A stretch of DNA of 64,000 nt from Stutzerimonas stutzeri (GCF_002890895.1 NZ_POUL01000005.1:1-64000); one strand, 5' to 3'; shown: positions 37,726 through 49,577, numbered from the stretch's first letter. Made by a program: numbers and translations. Notes: generated by a model not told the origin, from the letters alone.

Positions 37726-38624
37726 AGCGTTACAGCTTTTCCAACCTGATCCTGGTGCTCGGGTTGTTGTTCATCTACCTGCCGATGGTGCTCCTGGTCA
37801 TCTACTCCTTCAACGCCTCACGGCTGGTGACGGTGTGGGGCGGCTGGTCGCTGAAGTGGTATGCCGGGTTGCTGGACAATACCCAGCTGATGGGCGCAGT
37901 CATGCGTTCGCTGGAGATCGCTTTCTACACCGCTATTGCCGCAGTGGCACTGGGCACCATGGCCGCCTTCGTGCTGACGCGGATCCCCAACTTCCGCGGC
38001 CGCACCGTGTTCGGCGGTCTGGTCACGGCGCCGCTGGTGATGCCCGAGGTGATCACCGGTCTGTCCTTGCTGCTGTTGTTCGTGGCCATGGCGCAGCTGG
38101 TCGGCTGGCCTGCTCAGCGCGGCATCGTCACCATCTGGATCGCCCACACCACCTTCTGCTCGGCCTATGTGGCGGTGGTGGTGATGGCGCGTCTGCGCGA
38201 GCTGGATCAGTCCATCGAGGAGGCCGCAATGGATCTGGGGGCGCGCCCCTGGAAGGTGTTCTTCCTGATCACCATGCCGATGATTGCGCCATCCTTGGCG
38301 GCGGGCGGCATGCTGTCCTTTGCCCTGTCGCTGGACGATCTGGTTCTGGCCAGCTTCGTCTCCGGTCCAGGAGCAACGACGCTGCCAATGGAGATTTTCT
38401 CGGCGGTGCGCCTGGGTGTGAAGCCTGAAATCAACGCCGTCGCCAGTCTGATCCTGCTGGTGGTGTCGCTGGCGACCTTCATTGCCTGGTACATCGGCCG
38501 TCGCGCCGAAAAGCGCCGTGTGCGGGCGATGCGCCAGGCGATGGATGACAGCCATGCCAACCCGACCTGGCGTCAGGTGATCGACAGCCGCAAGGTGATG
38601 ACGCCGCCCTCGGCGCACAGCTGA
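37722..38624 (+). CDS. spuH: polyamine ABC transporter permease 2
   Basis: 300 aa, PotC/PotI type, with six membrane segments and the EAA loop EEAAMDLGARPWKVFFLITMP. It forms the channel with SpuG. ATG overlaps the spuG stop (ATGA). It is the last spu gene and is convergent with the DUF6436 gene, with a strong hairpin across the 12-bp junction. Confidence 0.95.
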   Translation: MKRYSFSNLILVLGLLFIYLPMVLLVIYSFNASRLVTVWGGWSLKWYAGLLDNTQLMGAVMRSLEIAFYTAIAAVALGTMAAFVLTRIPNFRGRTVFGGLVTAPLVMPEVITGLSLLLLFVAMAQLVGWPAQRGIVTIWIAHTTFCSAYVAVVVMARLRELDQSIEEAAMDLGARPWKVFFLITMPMIAPSLAAGGMLSFALSLDDLVLASFVSGPGATTLPMEIFSAVRLGVKPEINAVASLILLVVSLATFIAWYIGRRAEKRRVRAMRQAMDDSHANPTWRQVIDSRKVMTPPSAHS

Positions 38625-38632
38625 TGGCGCTG

Positions 38633-38658
38633 GCGGTCAGCGATTATCCGCTGACCGC
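38633..38658. terminator. hairpin at the spuH / DUF6436 convergent junction
   Basis: A perfect 10-bp stem (GCGGTCAGCG / CGCTGACCGC) with a 6-nt loop begins 9 nt after the spuH stop and reaches into the last codons of the opposing gene. No clear T-run on either side, so it would be a weak bidirectional terminator or a transcript-end stabiliser. Confidence 0.5.
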
Positions 38659-39254
38659 TGGTTGGCGGCGGCTTCAGCCGCCGGCGAAGGCCCCCAGTCA
38701 CAGAAACAACCCACCGCGAGCGAGTGCGTCGCCTTGACCTGGCGGCCAGCCAGCACCGCTTCGAGGATGGGCTCGATGAAACTGTTGTCGGAGCTGCACA
38801 CGGCCCCTTCGCTGTAGGGGCCGATGTAGATCAGCCGTCCACCGGCATCCCAGATCCCCACTGCAGGACTGGCAGGCAGGCTGCTGGCCCCCGGCAGATT
38901 AGCGAGCGCCTGCAGACCGCCCAACTGGTCCGGCAAACGGCCCTGGCTACCCGGCTTTTGCAATGCATAAAAGCTGACGCCCCGCTCACCGAAGCGTTGC
39001 AGCAGCTCGGCCAGGTGTTGCTGATTGCCGGCGTTGCAGGGACAGGCTGGATCCCAGAAGTGCACCACACGAACCGGCCCGGGACCGCTCAGCGACTCGG
39101 GCAATGCCAGCTGGTCGCCCGAGAACAGCTCGGCCCGCTCGGTCTCGAAGGGTCGCAGGTAGCGTGCATCGAACCACCAGAAGGCGGCCAGCATGGCGCC
39201 ACCCCAGAGCAGGGCAACGAGTGCCGCGATCAGATACTTGTTGCGTACGGACAT
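38637..39254 (-). CDS. DUF6436-like membrane-anchored thioredoxin-fold protein
   Basis: 205 aa from ATG 39254. One N-terminal membrane segment (8-28, YLIAALVALLWGGAMLAAFWWF) leads into a periplasmic domain containing VRVVHFWDPACPCNAGNQQH, which resembles a thioredoxin strand followed by a CxCN in place of CxxC. Two more cysteine groups (AVCSSD, VGCFCDWGPSP) occur near the C-terminus. I read it as a DUF6436-type protein with possible redox or metal-handling function; no activity is established here. Confidence 0.65.
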   Translation of the reverse strand: MSVRNKYLIAALVALLWGGAMLAAFWWFDARYLRPFETERAELFSGDQLALPESLSGPGPVRVVHFWDPACPCNAGNQQHLAELLQRFGERGVSFYALQKPGSQGRLPDQLGGLQALANLPGASSLPASPAVGIWDAGGRLIYIGPYSEGAVCSSDNSFIEPILEAVLAGRQVKATHSLAVGCFCDWGPSPAAEAAANQRSADNR

Positions 39255-39340
39255 GACGGAGCTCTTGGATGGATGCGCCAGCTTGCCACGTCGCGCTGCA
39301 GAGCTGAATATTCTGTTTACCCCTAGCAAGAAAACCGCTC

Positions 39341-40279
39341 ATGCCTTCGCGAATCAATCCCGACGCGCTCCGCGCGCAGTTAAGCCCGCTTCGCCACACC
39401 GCAGACCTGACCGCCGATGCACGCTTCTATCAGGCCTATTACGGGCTGGATCTGCCTCACCACGGCGGTATCCAGCGGCACCTGGGGCGCTTTCAGGTGC
39501 ACGGCTATGAGGTGGTGGCTCAGGCCTGGTATCCCGAACAGCCGGTGGCGACGCTGCTGGTGCTGCACGGTTACTACGACCACATGGGCCTGTACCGGCA
39601 CGTGGTGGATTGGGGGTTGCGCATGGGCTTTGCCGTGCTCGCCTGCGACCTGCCGGGGCATGGACTGTCCAGCGGGCCACGTGCCAGTATCAACGAATTC
39701 GAGGAATACCAGGCGGTGCTGCAGGGCCTATTACACGAAGCTGCTGCGATGGAGCTGCCGCAACCCTGGCATCTGCTGGGCCAGAGCACGGGTGCGGCCA
39801 TCGTGCTGGATTACCTGCTGTGCCAGCCGGTGCACCCTGCGCTGGGACAGAGCATTCTGCTGGCGCCCTTGGTGCGGCCGCGGGCCTGGGGATGGTCACG
39901 CTTCAGCTATGAGGTGATGCGGCGCTTCGTCAAACAGATCCCGCGGCGCTTCAGTGAAAACTCGGGCGATCCGGCGTTTCTCCAGTTCATCCAGTCCAGC
40001 GATCCGCTACAGCCGGATATCTTGCCGACTGCCTGGGTGGGCGCGCTGTCACGCTGGATTCAGCGTATCGAAGGCGCGCCCGCCAGTCCGCACAGTCCGC
40101 TGATCGTTCAGGGGGAGGCCGATATGACGGTCGACTGGCAACACAACCTGCCGGTCCTGCAAGACAAGTTCGCCGCTCCGGAAATTCTTCGGCTGCCCTC
40201 GGCGCGGCATCACCTGGTCAACGAGCAGGAAGCCTTGCGCCGGGAATACTTCGGGTTTCTCAGTGAACGCTTGAAGTAG
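39341..40279 (+). CDS. alpha/beta hydrolase, lysophospholipase-like
   Basis: 312 aa cytoplasmic hydrolase of the S33 / PldB-like group. Motifs: VLHGYYDHMGLY (HG oxyanion strand), CDLPGHGLSSG, nucleophile GQSTGA, acid in VQGEADMTVDW and histidine in ARHHLVNE. This is the monoacylglycerol lipase/lysophospholipase pattern. There is no signal peptide. It is convergent with the DUF2059 gene with a 25-bp gap. Substrate inferred only by family. Confidence 0.85.
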   Translation: MPSRINPDALRAQLSPLRHTADLTADARFYQAYYGLDLPHHGGIQRHLGRFQVHGYEVVAQAWYPEQPVATLLVLHGYYDHMGLYRHVVDWGLRMGFAVLACDLPGHGLSSGPRASINEFEEYQAVLQGLLHEAAAMELPQPWHLLGQSTGAAIVLDYLLCQPVHPALGQSILLAPLVRPRAWGWSRFSYEVMRRFVKQIPRRFSENSGDPAFLQFIQSSDPLQPDILPTAWVGALSRWIQRIEGAPASPHSPLIVQGEADMTVDWQHNLPVLQDKFAAPEILRLPSARHHLVNEQEALRREYFGFLSERLK

Positions 40280-40304
40280 ATTGGGGCGCTGGCTGGAAGA
40301 ACGC

Positions 40305-41057
40305 CTAAGCCTGAGTCTCGTTGCCGCTCACGCCGACTGCGAGCCCGGCACGCAGGGCCTGTAGGGCTGCGCTGTAATAGCGCTGTCCGACTTCTGACTG
40401 GGCGAACTGGACGAATTCCTCCAGTTCGGCGTCGGAGAGGTCGCGATAGATGTATAGCAGCGTGTTGTCCAGATCGCTCTCGACCTGCTGCTGCAGACGC
40501 TCGCGCTGGCTTTCCAGCAGCCCCTGCGCCTGGCCACCGCCAAGCAGGCCCGGAATCATCTGGCTGAGGCTGTCGGCCGCGACGCCAGCCAATGCCAGAC
40601 TGACCTCCGCCCCGGCTTCGGCGGCGGGTATCGCCTGAGCCAGATGGCGGATCAGCAGCTGCCGGTTGCTGCCGGCTTCGATGCGCGGGATGCCGTTTTC
40701 GTATCGAGCCAACTGCTCGCGGCGGCCGGCCAGGGTCTCGGCGGCGACCACCTTATGGCCTAGCGGCGACTGGAAAAAGTCCAGCGCTGGTTGCGGATTG
40801 GCGAGGTTGTCGCGCAACGCCTGCTTGGCCCGCTGATCGATGGCGTTGACCGCGAAACGGCGGTTGCTGTTCGTTACCAGCGCCTGGTAAACGGCCGGCG
40901 GCAGAGTGTTCTTGTAGCGTTGTTGAGCGGCCGTCAGGGCATCGCTGAAATTGGCGCGTTGTTCGGTCCAGCCGGCGGTTTCGTACAGCTCGTCGTAGGT
41001 GTCTGCGAGGGTGCTGCAGCTGAAGGCAAGTAATACACAAGCGATTAAAGCGCGCAT
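40305..41057 (-). CDS. DUF2059-containing periplasmic protein
   Basis: 250 aa with signal peptide RALIACVLLAFSCSTLA. The mature part is helical, with two regions resembling DUF2059 (LANPQPALDFFQSPLGHKVVAAE and LEEFVQFAQSEVGQRYYSA, the latter being the most typical). The function of the domain is unknown. Divergent from the dioxygenase gene across 107 bp. Confidence 0.75.
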   Translation of the reverse strand: MRALIACVLLAFSCSTLADTYDELYETAGWTEQRANFSDALTAAQQRYKNTLPPAVYQALVTNSNRRFAVNAIDQRAKQALRDNLANPQPALDFFQSPLGHKVVAAETLAGRREQLARYENGIPRIEAGSNRQLLIRHLAQAIPAAEAGAEVSLALAGVAADSLSQMIPGLLGGGQAQGLLESQRERLQQQVESDLDNTLLYIYRDLSDAELEEFVQFAQSEVGQRYYSAALQALRAGLAVGVSGNETQA

Positions 41058-41164
41058 GGAAGCTCCTGTTGGCGGGCAGTTTATTTTCAGCGCCCTGACG
41101 GCTGCTGTCGAGGCGCGAAAGCGCTGCTGCTAGACTCCGAAACAATCCTTTCGGAGTCTCTTCC

Positions 41165-41773
41165 TTGCAGTTCGATCCCATCATTGACGACCTCGCCGAG
41201 CATGGCTGGTCGCTTCGTCATTCGTTCCTGTCAGACGATCTGACCCTCGGTTTGGCAGCAGAGTGCCGCAAGCGTGAGGCACAGGGCGCCCTGGCCCCGG
41301 CGGGCATCGGCCGCGGCGACGCGCTAACCATTCGCGAAGGCATCCGTGGCGACCAGATTCAATGGATCGAGCCGGGCCAGTCACCCTTATGTGACCGCTA
41401 TCTGGAGCTGATGGATGGGCTTCGACAGCGCATGAACCAGACGCTGTTTCTCGGCCTGGAAGAGTTTGAATGCCATTTTGCCTTGTATCCGCCGGGCGCC
41501 TTCTATCAGACGCATCTGGATCGCTTCCGCGATGACGACAGCCGCTGCGTTACTGCGGTGGTCTACCTCAACCCGGATTGGCATCCGGCTGATGGTGGCG
41601 AGCTGCGCATGCATTTCGCTGACGGTTCTCAGCGCGACATCCCGCCGCTTGCGGGCGATTTGCTGGTTTTCCTGTCAGGTGACTTCCCTCACGAAGTCTT
41701 AGTCACCCATACCGACCGCCTTTCGCTGACGGGCTGGTTTCGCCGGCGTCCTGCGGATGTGCTCGCGCTGTAG
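41165..41773 (+). CDS. 2-oxoglutarate/Fe(II)-dependent dioxygenase
   Basis: 202 aa, prolyl-hydroxylase-like fold. The iron site HxD is in FYQTHLDRF, the distal histidine in GDFPHEVLVTH and the 2-oxoglutarate arginine in RLSLTGWFRRR; YLNPDWHPADGGEL is the typical strand between them. The start is TTG with GGAG 8 nt upstream. The target is unknown; relatives hydroxylate proteins or small molecules. It is convergent with dctM, separated by a terminator. Confidence 0.82.
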   Translation: MQFDPIIDDLAEHGWSLRHSFLSDDLTLGLAAECRKREAQGALAPAGIGRGDALTIREGIRGDQIQWIEPGQSPLCDRYLELMDGLRQRMNQTLFLGLEEFECHFALYPPGAFYQTHLDRFRDDDSRCVTAVVYLNPDWHPADGGELRMHFADGSQRDIPPLAGDLLVFLSGDFPHEVLVTHTDRLSLTGWFRRRPADVLAL

Positions 41774-41781
41774 TGCAGCGC

Positions 41782-41808
41782 AAAAAAAAAGCCCGGCGCG
41801 AGCCGGGC
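41782..41808 (-). terminator. rho-independent terminator of dctM
   Basis: GCCCGGC (41791-41797) / GCCGGGC (41802-41808) with a 4-nt loop; nine A residues on the left become a T-run for minus-strand transcripts. It ends the dctQM message. Confidence 0.88.
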
Positions 41809-41835
41809 TAAAGGGAACGGTTTGACCGATGTGCT

Positions 41836-43116
41836 TTACATGCCAAGCAGGTTTGGCAGCGCCAAGGAGATCGACGGCACGTAAGTGATGATCATCAGGA
41901 AGCTCAGCAGCAGCGCGAGCCACGGCATCACGGCACGGATCACCTGAGTTACCGGCATGCCGGTAACTGCCGAGGCGACGAACAGGTTCAACCCCACCGG
42001 TGGTGTGATCAGGCCGATTTCCATGTTCACTACCATGATGATGCCCAGGTGAATCGGGTCGATGCCCAGCTCTATGGCGATCGGGAACAGGATCGGTGCC
42101 AGGATCAGGATGATGGCCGACGGTTCCATGAAGGCACCGGCGACCAGTAGAACGATGTTCACTACAAGCAGGAACATCCACGGCTGCAGGCCGGCCTCGA
42201 GCACCATGGCGGTGATCTGCTGCGGGATCTGTTCAGTCGTCAGCACGTGCGCGAACAGCATGGCGTTGGCGATGATGAACATCAGCATGATCGACAGCTT
42301 GCCCGACTCCAGCAGCACCTTGGGGCAGTCGCGAAGCGTCAGGTCCTTGTAGACGAACAGCGCGACGAACGCCGAGTACACCGCCGCCACCGCAGCCGCT
42401 TCGGTCGGGGTGAACATGCCCGAGTAGATGCCGCCAAGGATGATCACCATCAGCAGCAGGCCCCAGACCGCCTTGCGTGCGGCGGACAACCACTCGCGGA
42501 AGGTCGCCCGCGGCAGCGCAGGCAGGTTCTTTTTCACGGCAATGATGTAGATCGCCACCATCAGCCCGAGACCCAGCATCAGGCCCGGCACCACACCGGC
42601 CATGAACAGCTTGCCCACGGAGGTTTCAGTCGCGGCGGCGTACACCACCATGACGATCGATGGCGGGATCAGGATGCCCAGCGTACCGGCGTTACAGACG
42701 ATGCCTGCGCCGAATGCCTGGGGGTAGCCCGAGCGGACCATGCCGGCAATCGCGATGGAGCCGACCGCAGCAACCGTGGCTGGCGACGAACCGGACAGGG
42801 CGGCGAACAGCATGCAGGCCAGTACGGCTGCGATGGCCAGGCCGCCGCGGATATGGCCGACGCTGGCATTGGCGAAGTCGATGAGCCGCTTGGCGACGCC
42901 ACCGGTGGTCATGAACGCGCCGGCCAGCAGGAAGAACGGGATCGCCAGCAGGGTGTAGTGCTCGGACGTCTCGAACAGCTTGATCGCCAGCGAGGTGACC
43001 GAATCCGGGCTGAACAGCAGGATGGTCAGCGAGCCGGCCAGTCCGAGGGAAACGGCCACCGGCACGCCGATGAACATCAGCGCGAAGAGCGCAACAAAGA
43101 GGAACAGGATAGTCAT
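41836..43116 (-). CDS. dctM: TRAP C4-dicarboxylate transporter, large permease
   Basis: 426 aa, 12-TM DctM of the TRAP family: MTILFLFVALFALMFIGVPVAVSLGLAG start, SGSSPATVAAVG, PPSIVMVVYAA and GLITPPVGLNLFVA signature. It is the ion-coupled transport subunit moving succinate, fumarate or malate delivered by DctP. It begins one base after the dctQ stop, so the two are one transcript. Confidence 0.96.
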   Translation of the reverse strand: MTILFLFVALFALMFIGVPVAVSLGLAGSLTILLFSPDSVTSLAIKLFETSEHYTLLAIPFFLLAGAFMTTGGVAKRLIDFANASVGHIRGGLAIAAVLACMLFAALSGSSPATVAAVGSIAIAGMVRSGYPQAFGAGIVCNAGTLGILIPPSIVMVVYAAATETSVGKLFMAGVVPGLMLGLGLMVAIYIIAVKKNLPALPRATFREWLSAARKAVWGLLLMVIILGGIYSGMFTPTEAAAVAAVYSAFVALFVYKDLTLRDCPKVLLESGKLSIMLMFIIANAMLFAHVLTTEQIPQQITAMVLEAGLQPWMFLLVVNIVLLVAGAFMEPSAIILILAPILFPIAIELGIDPIHLGIIMVVNMEIGLITPPVGLNLFVASAVTGMPVTQVIRAVMPWLALLLSFLMIITYVPSISLALPNLLGM

Positions 43117-43743
43117 TTACTTCGGCTCCTCTGCACCCAGTTTCGCAGCTTCGGCGGCTTCGTCAGCCAGGCCGAGGCCGGTTTGCTCGTTGCGCAGGAT
43201 GCGCACGAAGATTTCGGCGAAACGGATGAACACCATGGCGAATCCGATCGGCACGATCATGCCGATGTGCCATTGCTTGACCCCGAAATGACCGAGGTCT
43301 TCGGCGCCGATGTCAGCGGTGAACAGCGCCGAGATCCAATTGAAGCTGGCAAACACAAACAGGCCTGCATAGCCGAGGCAGAACAGGCAGGCTACAAAGC
43401 CGATGTAGCGCTGGACGTGGCGCGGAACCAGTTTGACCAGCGCATCGATGCCGATGTGGCCAGCGGTACGCACACCGTATGCCAGGCCGGAGAAGATCAG
43501 CCAGGCGAACAGCGCCTTGGTCAGTGCCGTGCTCCAGGTCATCTCTTGCGCCAGACCAATGGTGAAGTCACCCATGGCGAAGAACAGATCGCTTGCGCCT
43601 TCATAGCGATCGCCGAGGCTGTAGAACACGGTGTAAAGGTTGTTCAAGACCACATAAACGAAGGTCACCAATGTCATGGCGGCCAGAAGGAAGGCGATAA
43701 ACGCTTCTTCGAAGTGGTCCCAGACGCGCCAGAGGGCGTTCAT
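43117..43743 (-). CDS. dctQ: TRAP C4-dicarboxylate transporter, small permease
   Basis: 208 aa from ATG 43743, chosen because AGGAG is 8-9 nt upstream; two earlier in-frame ATGs are too close to or before it. Four membrane segments (from FIAFLLAAMTLVTFVYVVLNN) with a long loop containing DRYEGASDLFFAMGDF. It forms the integral membrane complex with DctM. A 239-bp gap with a hairpin separates it from dctP. Confidence 0.92.
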   Translation of the reverse strand: MNALWRVWDHFEEAFIAFLLAAMTLVTFVYVVLNNLYTVFYSLGDRYEGASDLFFAMGDFTIGLAQEMTWSTALTKALFAWLIFSGLAYGVRTAGHIGIDALVKLVPRHVQRYIGFVACLFCLGYAGLFVFASFNWISALFTADIGAEDLGHFGVKQWHIGMIVPIGFAMVFIRFAEIFVRILRNEQTGLGLADEAAEAAKLGAEEPK

Positions 43744-43949
43744 GGATGACATCTCCTGATGGATTGCATTGTTTCGGTGGGCGTACAGAACGTGCGCCAT
43801 GAGCCGGTCGGGTGACCGGGTGACAGAACAATGAAAAACTCTTGTTTTACAGGCCTCTGGTACGGGATCGCCGCGCCGTTGATATTGCCTGACTGGGTTG
43901 TCTTTTCACTGGTCTGTCGATGTCGCGGGTATTGCTCTATTCGGGACGC

Positions 43950-43974
43950 GGAGGGCAGCTTGTGGCTGCCCTCC
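43950..43974 (-). other. perfect stem-loop between dctP and dctQM
   Basis: A 10-bp perfect stem (GGAGGGCAGC / GCTGCCCTCC) with a 5-nt loop, 8 bases after the dctP stop and with no T-run. This is the usual placement for an element that stabilises a highly expressed binding-protein message while reducing read-through into the permease genes. Confidence 0.6.
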
Positions 43975-43982
43975 GGCAAGGC

Positions 43983-45167
<1,185 letters not shown>

Positions 45168-45168
45168 T

Positions 45169-45202
45169 TACTCGTATGATGGCAAAATACTGACGAGTAT
45201 TT
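45169..45202. promoter_or_regulatory. candidate DctD upstream activating site
   Basis: Palindrome AAATACT-N4-AGTATTT (45185-45202), overlapped by a wider inverted pair TACTCGT (45169-45175) / ACGAGTA (45193-45199). It lies about 35-80 bp upstream of the sigma-54 promoter. The remaining part of the 382-bp dctP-dctD gap (to 45360) holds no gene; a small hairpin CTCCCG/CGGGAG is at 45150-45166. Binding by DctD is inferred. Confidence 0.5.
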
Positions 45203-45360
45203 CTCAGCTAGGCCGCTCTAGCCTGCAGGTTCTATACGGATGCCCGCGCCATGGGCGGCTGGCCGTGTTGCAGCCAGAAAACACGCGCCGCGAGATTGTC
45301 GGCAGGCAATGATGGGAGGGCGACCCCGATCATAGCCGTGAGTTGGCGGGAAACCGCCAC

Positions 45361-46752
<1,392 letters not shown>

Positions 46753-46753
46753 G

Positions 46754-48553
46754 CTAGTCCTCGCTCGGAAAGGCAACGCCGGGGTCGGCGCAATGCAGAT
46801 AGAGACTGATCTGCGCACCGCCCTCGGGATGGTTGGCCAGAATCAGTTCACCGTCCAGGGCGCGGGCCAGGGTATCGCAGATGGCCAGTCCCAAGCCCAG
46901 CCCCTGAGCGCTGGTCTTGGTGGTGAAGAAGGGCTCGCGAGCACGTTTCATCGCCTCGTCGGAAAAGCCCGGTCCGTTATCGCGCAAGGTCAGCAGCACG
47001 CCCTCGCCCTGGCGCTCGGCGCGCAGCCAGATGCGCCTCACCGGCGGGCGTTCGACCAGGGCGTCCAGCGCGTTGCTCAGGAGGTTGGAGATGATCTGCC
47101 GCAGGCGCGTCTCGCCGGCCTGTACCCAGAGCGTGGCGTCCGGCAGGTCGCGAATCAGTTCGACGCCCATGGCCTGGCGCCGCTTGGCCAGCAACGCCAG
47201 CGCGTCGTCCAGCGCCGGCTGCAGCGCGACCCGCTCCGGTGCATGACGGTCGCGTCGAGCAAAGGCGCGCAGATGAGCAATGATCGAGGCCATGCGCGCG
47301 GTCAGCTCGCTGATCAGGCGCAGATTATCGCGAGCCTCGTCGTTTCGCTGCTGGTCGAGCAGGACGCCTGCGTTTTCCGCATAGCTGCGAATCGCCCCGA
47401 GCGGCTGGTTGAGTTCGTGGCTGATGCTGGCGGACATGGTGCCAAGCGCCGAGAGTTTGCCGGCCTGAAGCAGCTCGTCCTGGGCACGGACCAGCTCTTG
47501 CTGGGCCTGCTCGCGCTCCAGCACTTCTTCCTTAAGCCGGCTGTTCAGCGCTTCCAGATCGTAGGTCCGCTCCTGTACACGTCGCTCAAGCTGCTGGCGC
47601 GCCTTGGCATCCAGGGCGATGCGCTCGAGATAATGACGGCGCCGCTGCATCAGCAGGCCAAGCAACAGCAAGAGCGCGGCGAGGGTGGCCGCGCCGATAG
47701 CGACGACCGTCTGCACGGGGCGCTCGACCAGGCTGATCGGTGCAAGGATGCGCACCGTCCAACCGGTTTCCTTGAGTTCGCGGCTCTGGATCAGCCAGGT
47801 ATCGATATCGAGCGTCAGATCCCGAGGTTTGAGCGTGGGGTAGGGACGTTCAGACGCGATCTGCTCGCGCTCTTCAATATCGAGCGCGCGGCTGGCGCGA
47901 AACCGCCATTCCGGTTTCGAGGTAAGGATCACCACGCCGAAACTGTCGGTCACCATCAGTTGCTCGGGCGTGCTGCCCCAGAGCGTTTCGGTATGGTCCA
48001 GATCCACCTTGACCACCAGCACGCCGAGGACTTCGTCACCGTCACGGACCGCAGCCCCGAAATAGTAACCGCGCTTGCCCGAAGTGGTGCCGAGGCCGAA
48101 GAAGCGGCCCAGCTCTCCGGCCATGGCCTCTCTGAAATAGGGTCTGAAGGCGAAGTTTCGACTGACGAAGCTGTCTTCTTCGTTCCAGTTCGATGCCGCC
48201 AGCGTGTTGCCGTCGGGGGCCATCAGATAGATGACGTCGGCGCCGGTTTCCTTGCGCAGCTGATTCAGAAGGCGGTTGGCCTGGTCCTTGGCAGCCGGGT
48301 TGTCAGGCTGGCGCAGCGCCGTGCGCAGGGTCGGCAGATCACCAAGGATGCGCGGCAGCACTTCGTAACGGCGCAACGAGCCGAGCAGGTTGGCGACGTA
48401 GAGATCGAGCGTCTGGCGGTTCTGCTCGATCAGCTCGTTGCTGTAATAACTTTTGGCCAGCTGTTGCAGGGGCCAGAGCAGCGGCGCCAGCAACAGTGCA
48501 ACCACGGCCAGGTTGCGCCAGCGAGGGCGGCGGGGGGAATCGGGTGAGGTCAT
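46754..48553 (-). CDS. dctB: C4-dicarboxylate sensor histidine kinase
   Basis: 599 aa. Membrane segments at about 14-31 and 283-302 enclose a double-Cache periplasmic sensor (SRNFAFRPYFREAM and GKRGYYFGAAV are the typical ligand-site strands). A coiled segment (315-360) connects to the dimerisation domain with H379 (SASISHELNQPLGAIRSYAENA) and an HATPase domain (NLLSNALDAL, DNGPGFSDE, GLGLGLAI). It senses external dicarboxylates and phosphorylates DctD. It is directly upstream of dctD. Confidence 0.95.
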   Translation of the reverse strand: MTSPDSPRRPRWRNLAVVALLLAPLLWPLQQLAKSYYSNELIEQNRQTLDLYVANLLGSLRRYEVLPRILGDLPTLRTALRQPDNPAAKDQANRLLNQLRKETGADVIYLMAPDGNTLAASNWNEEDSFVSRNFAFRPYFREAMAGELGRFFGLGTTSGKRGYYFGAAVRDGDEVLGVLVVKVDLDHTETLWGSTPEQLMVTDSFGVVILTSKPEWRFRASRALDIEEREQIASERPYPTLKPRDLTLDIDTWLIQSRELKETGWTVRILAPISLVERPVQTVVAIGAATLAALLLLLGLLMQRRRHYLERIALDAKARQQLERRVQERTYDLEALNSRLKEEVLEREQAQQELVRAQDELLQAGKLSALGTMSASISHELNQPLGAIRSYAENAGVLLDQQRNDEARDNLRLISELTARMASIIAHLRAFARRDRHAPERVALQPALDDALALLAKRRQAMGVELIRDLPDATLWVQAGETRLRQIISNLLSNALDALVERPPVRRIWLRAERQGEGVLLTLRDNGPGFSDEAMKRAREPFFTTKTSAQGLGLGLAICDTLARALDGELILANHPEGGAQISLYLHCADPGVAFPSED

Positions 48554-48665
48554 GCAGATGCGCCTGTGGTTCGGGCGCCATTATGCACGTCCGGCCAGCT
48601 TTGGGGCTTGCGGCTGGTTGAGCGGTGCAGTCAACTCTACCGGCGATGCCAGCCTCTCGGTGCTA

Positions 48666-49577
48666 TCAGACGCTTTGCGCAGCAGGAACGGCGTGCTCTT
48701 CACGGGCATGGGGCTTATCGCCAAGGCATTGCTGCAGGGCGGTTTCCCAGTTCGGCAAGCTAATCTGCCAGTCGTGCTGCAGGCGTGCGCAGTTGAGGCG
48801 CGAGTTGAGCGGGCGCTGAGCTGCCGTGGGGTAGTCGGCAGACAGGATCGGCTCGATCCTTGCGCGCAGCCGGCCCTGGTTCTGCAGGTGCTGAGCGATA
48901 TGACAGGCGAAGCCGTACCAGGACGTCTCGCCGCTCGCGGTCAGATGATAGAGCCCGCCGGGTCCACCGCTGCCAGAACGTCGCTTTCGTACGATCTCTG
49001 CGGTGACTTGCGCGATAGTGCCTGCCCAGGTTGGCGCACCGATTTCATCATCGACCACCGACAGCGCGTCGCGCTCCTGTAGCAGGCGCTGCATGGTCAG
49101 CAGAAAGTTGCGGCCATGCAGCGAGTAGACCCAGCTGGTGCGCAGGATAAGGTGATCCCCACCTACAGCCTGAATCGCCTGCTCACCGGCCAGCTTGCTC
49201 GCCCCGTATACGCTCAACGGAGCTGGCAAATCCTCTTCCCGGTAGGGTTCGGTCTTGCTGCCGTCGAAAACATAATCGGTGGAGTAATGGATCAGCGGTA
49301 CACCCAGGGCTGCCGCTTCCTCAGCGAGCACACCCGGGCCGGTAGCGTTCACGGCGAAGGCTCGCTCGCGGTCGCCTTGTGCCGAGTCCACTGCCGTATA
49401 CGCGGCTGCGTTGACGATCAGATCGGGGCGTAGCAGACGAACCTGTCGACGGATCTGTGTCGGTTCGGCCAGGTCGAGCAGCTTATGACCCAGCGCGAGG
49501 ACTTTCCCTTCACCGGCCAACGCCAGTTGCAGCTCCCGAGACAGTTGCCCCGCGCTACCGGTGATCAGGATTTTCAT
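48666..49577 (-). CDS. rmlD: dTDP-4-dehydrorhamnose reductase
   Basis: 303 aa from ATG 49577, which overlaps the rmlC stop (ATGA). Rossmann motif [36 protein letters not shown] and the YGASKLAGE catalytic Tyr/Lys pair are all present. It performs the last reduction to dTDP-L-rhamnose. No terminator is evident before dctB, 112 bp downstream on the same strand. Confidence 0.95.
   Translation of the reverse strand: MKILITGSAGQLSRELQLALAGEGKVLALGHKLLDLAEPTQIRRQVRLLRPDLIVNAAAYTAVDSAQGDRERAFAVNATGPGVLAEEAAALGVPLIHYSTDYVFDGSKTEPYREEDLPAPLSVYGASKLAGEQAIQAVGGDHLILRTSWVYSLHGRNFLLTMQRLLQERDALSVVDDEIGAPTWAGTIAQVTAEIVRKRRSGSGGPGGLYHLTASGETSWYGFACHIAQHLQNQGRLRARIEPILSADYPTAAQRPLNSRLNCARLQHDWQISLPNWETALQQCLGDKPHAREEHAVPAAQSV

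Noticed and set aside
42247-43749. 500-aa plus-strand open frame opposite dctM/dctQ
   Set aside because: Repetitive H/Q/D/R composition without domain features; it mirrors the codon bias of two well-supported membrane protein genes.
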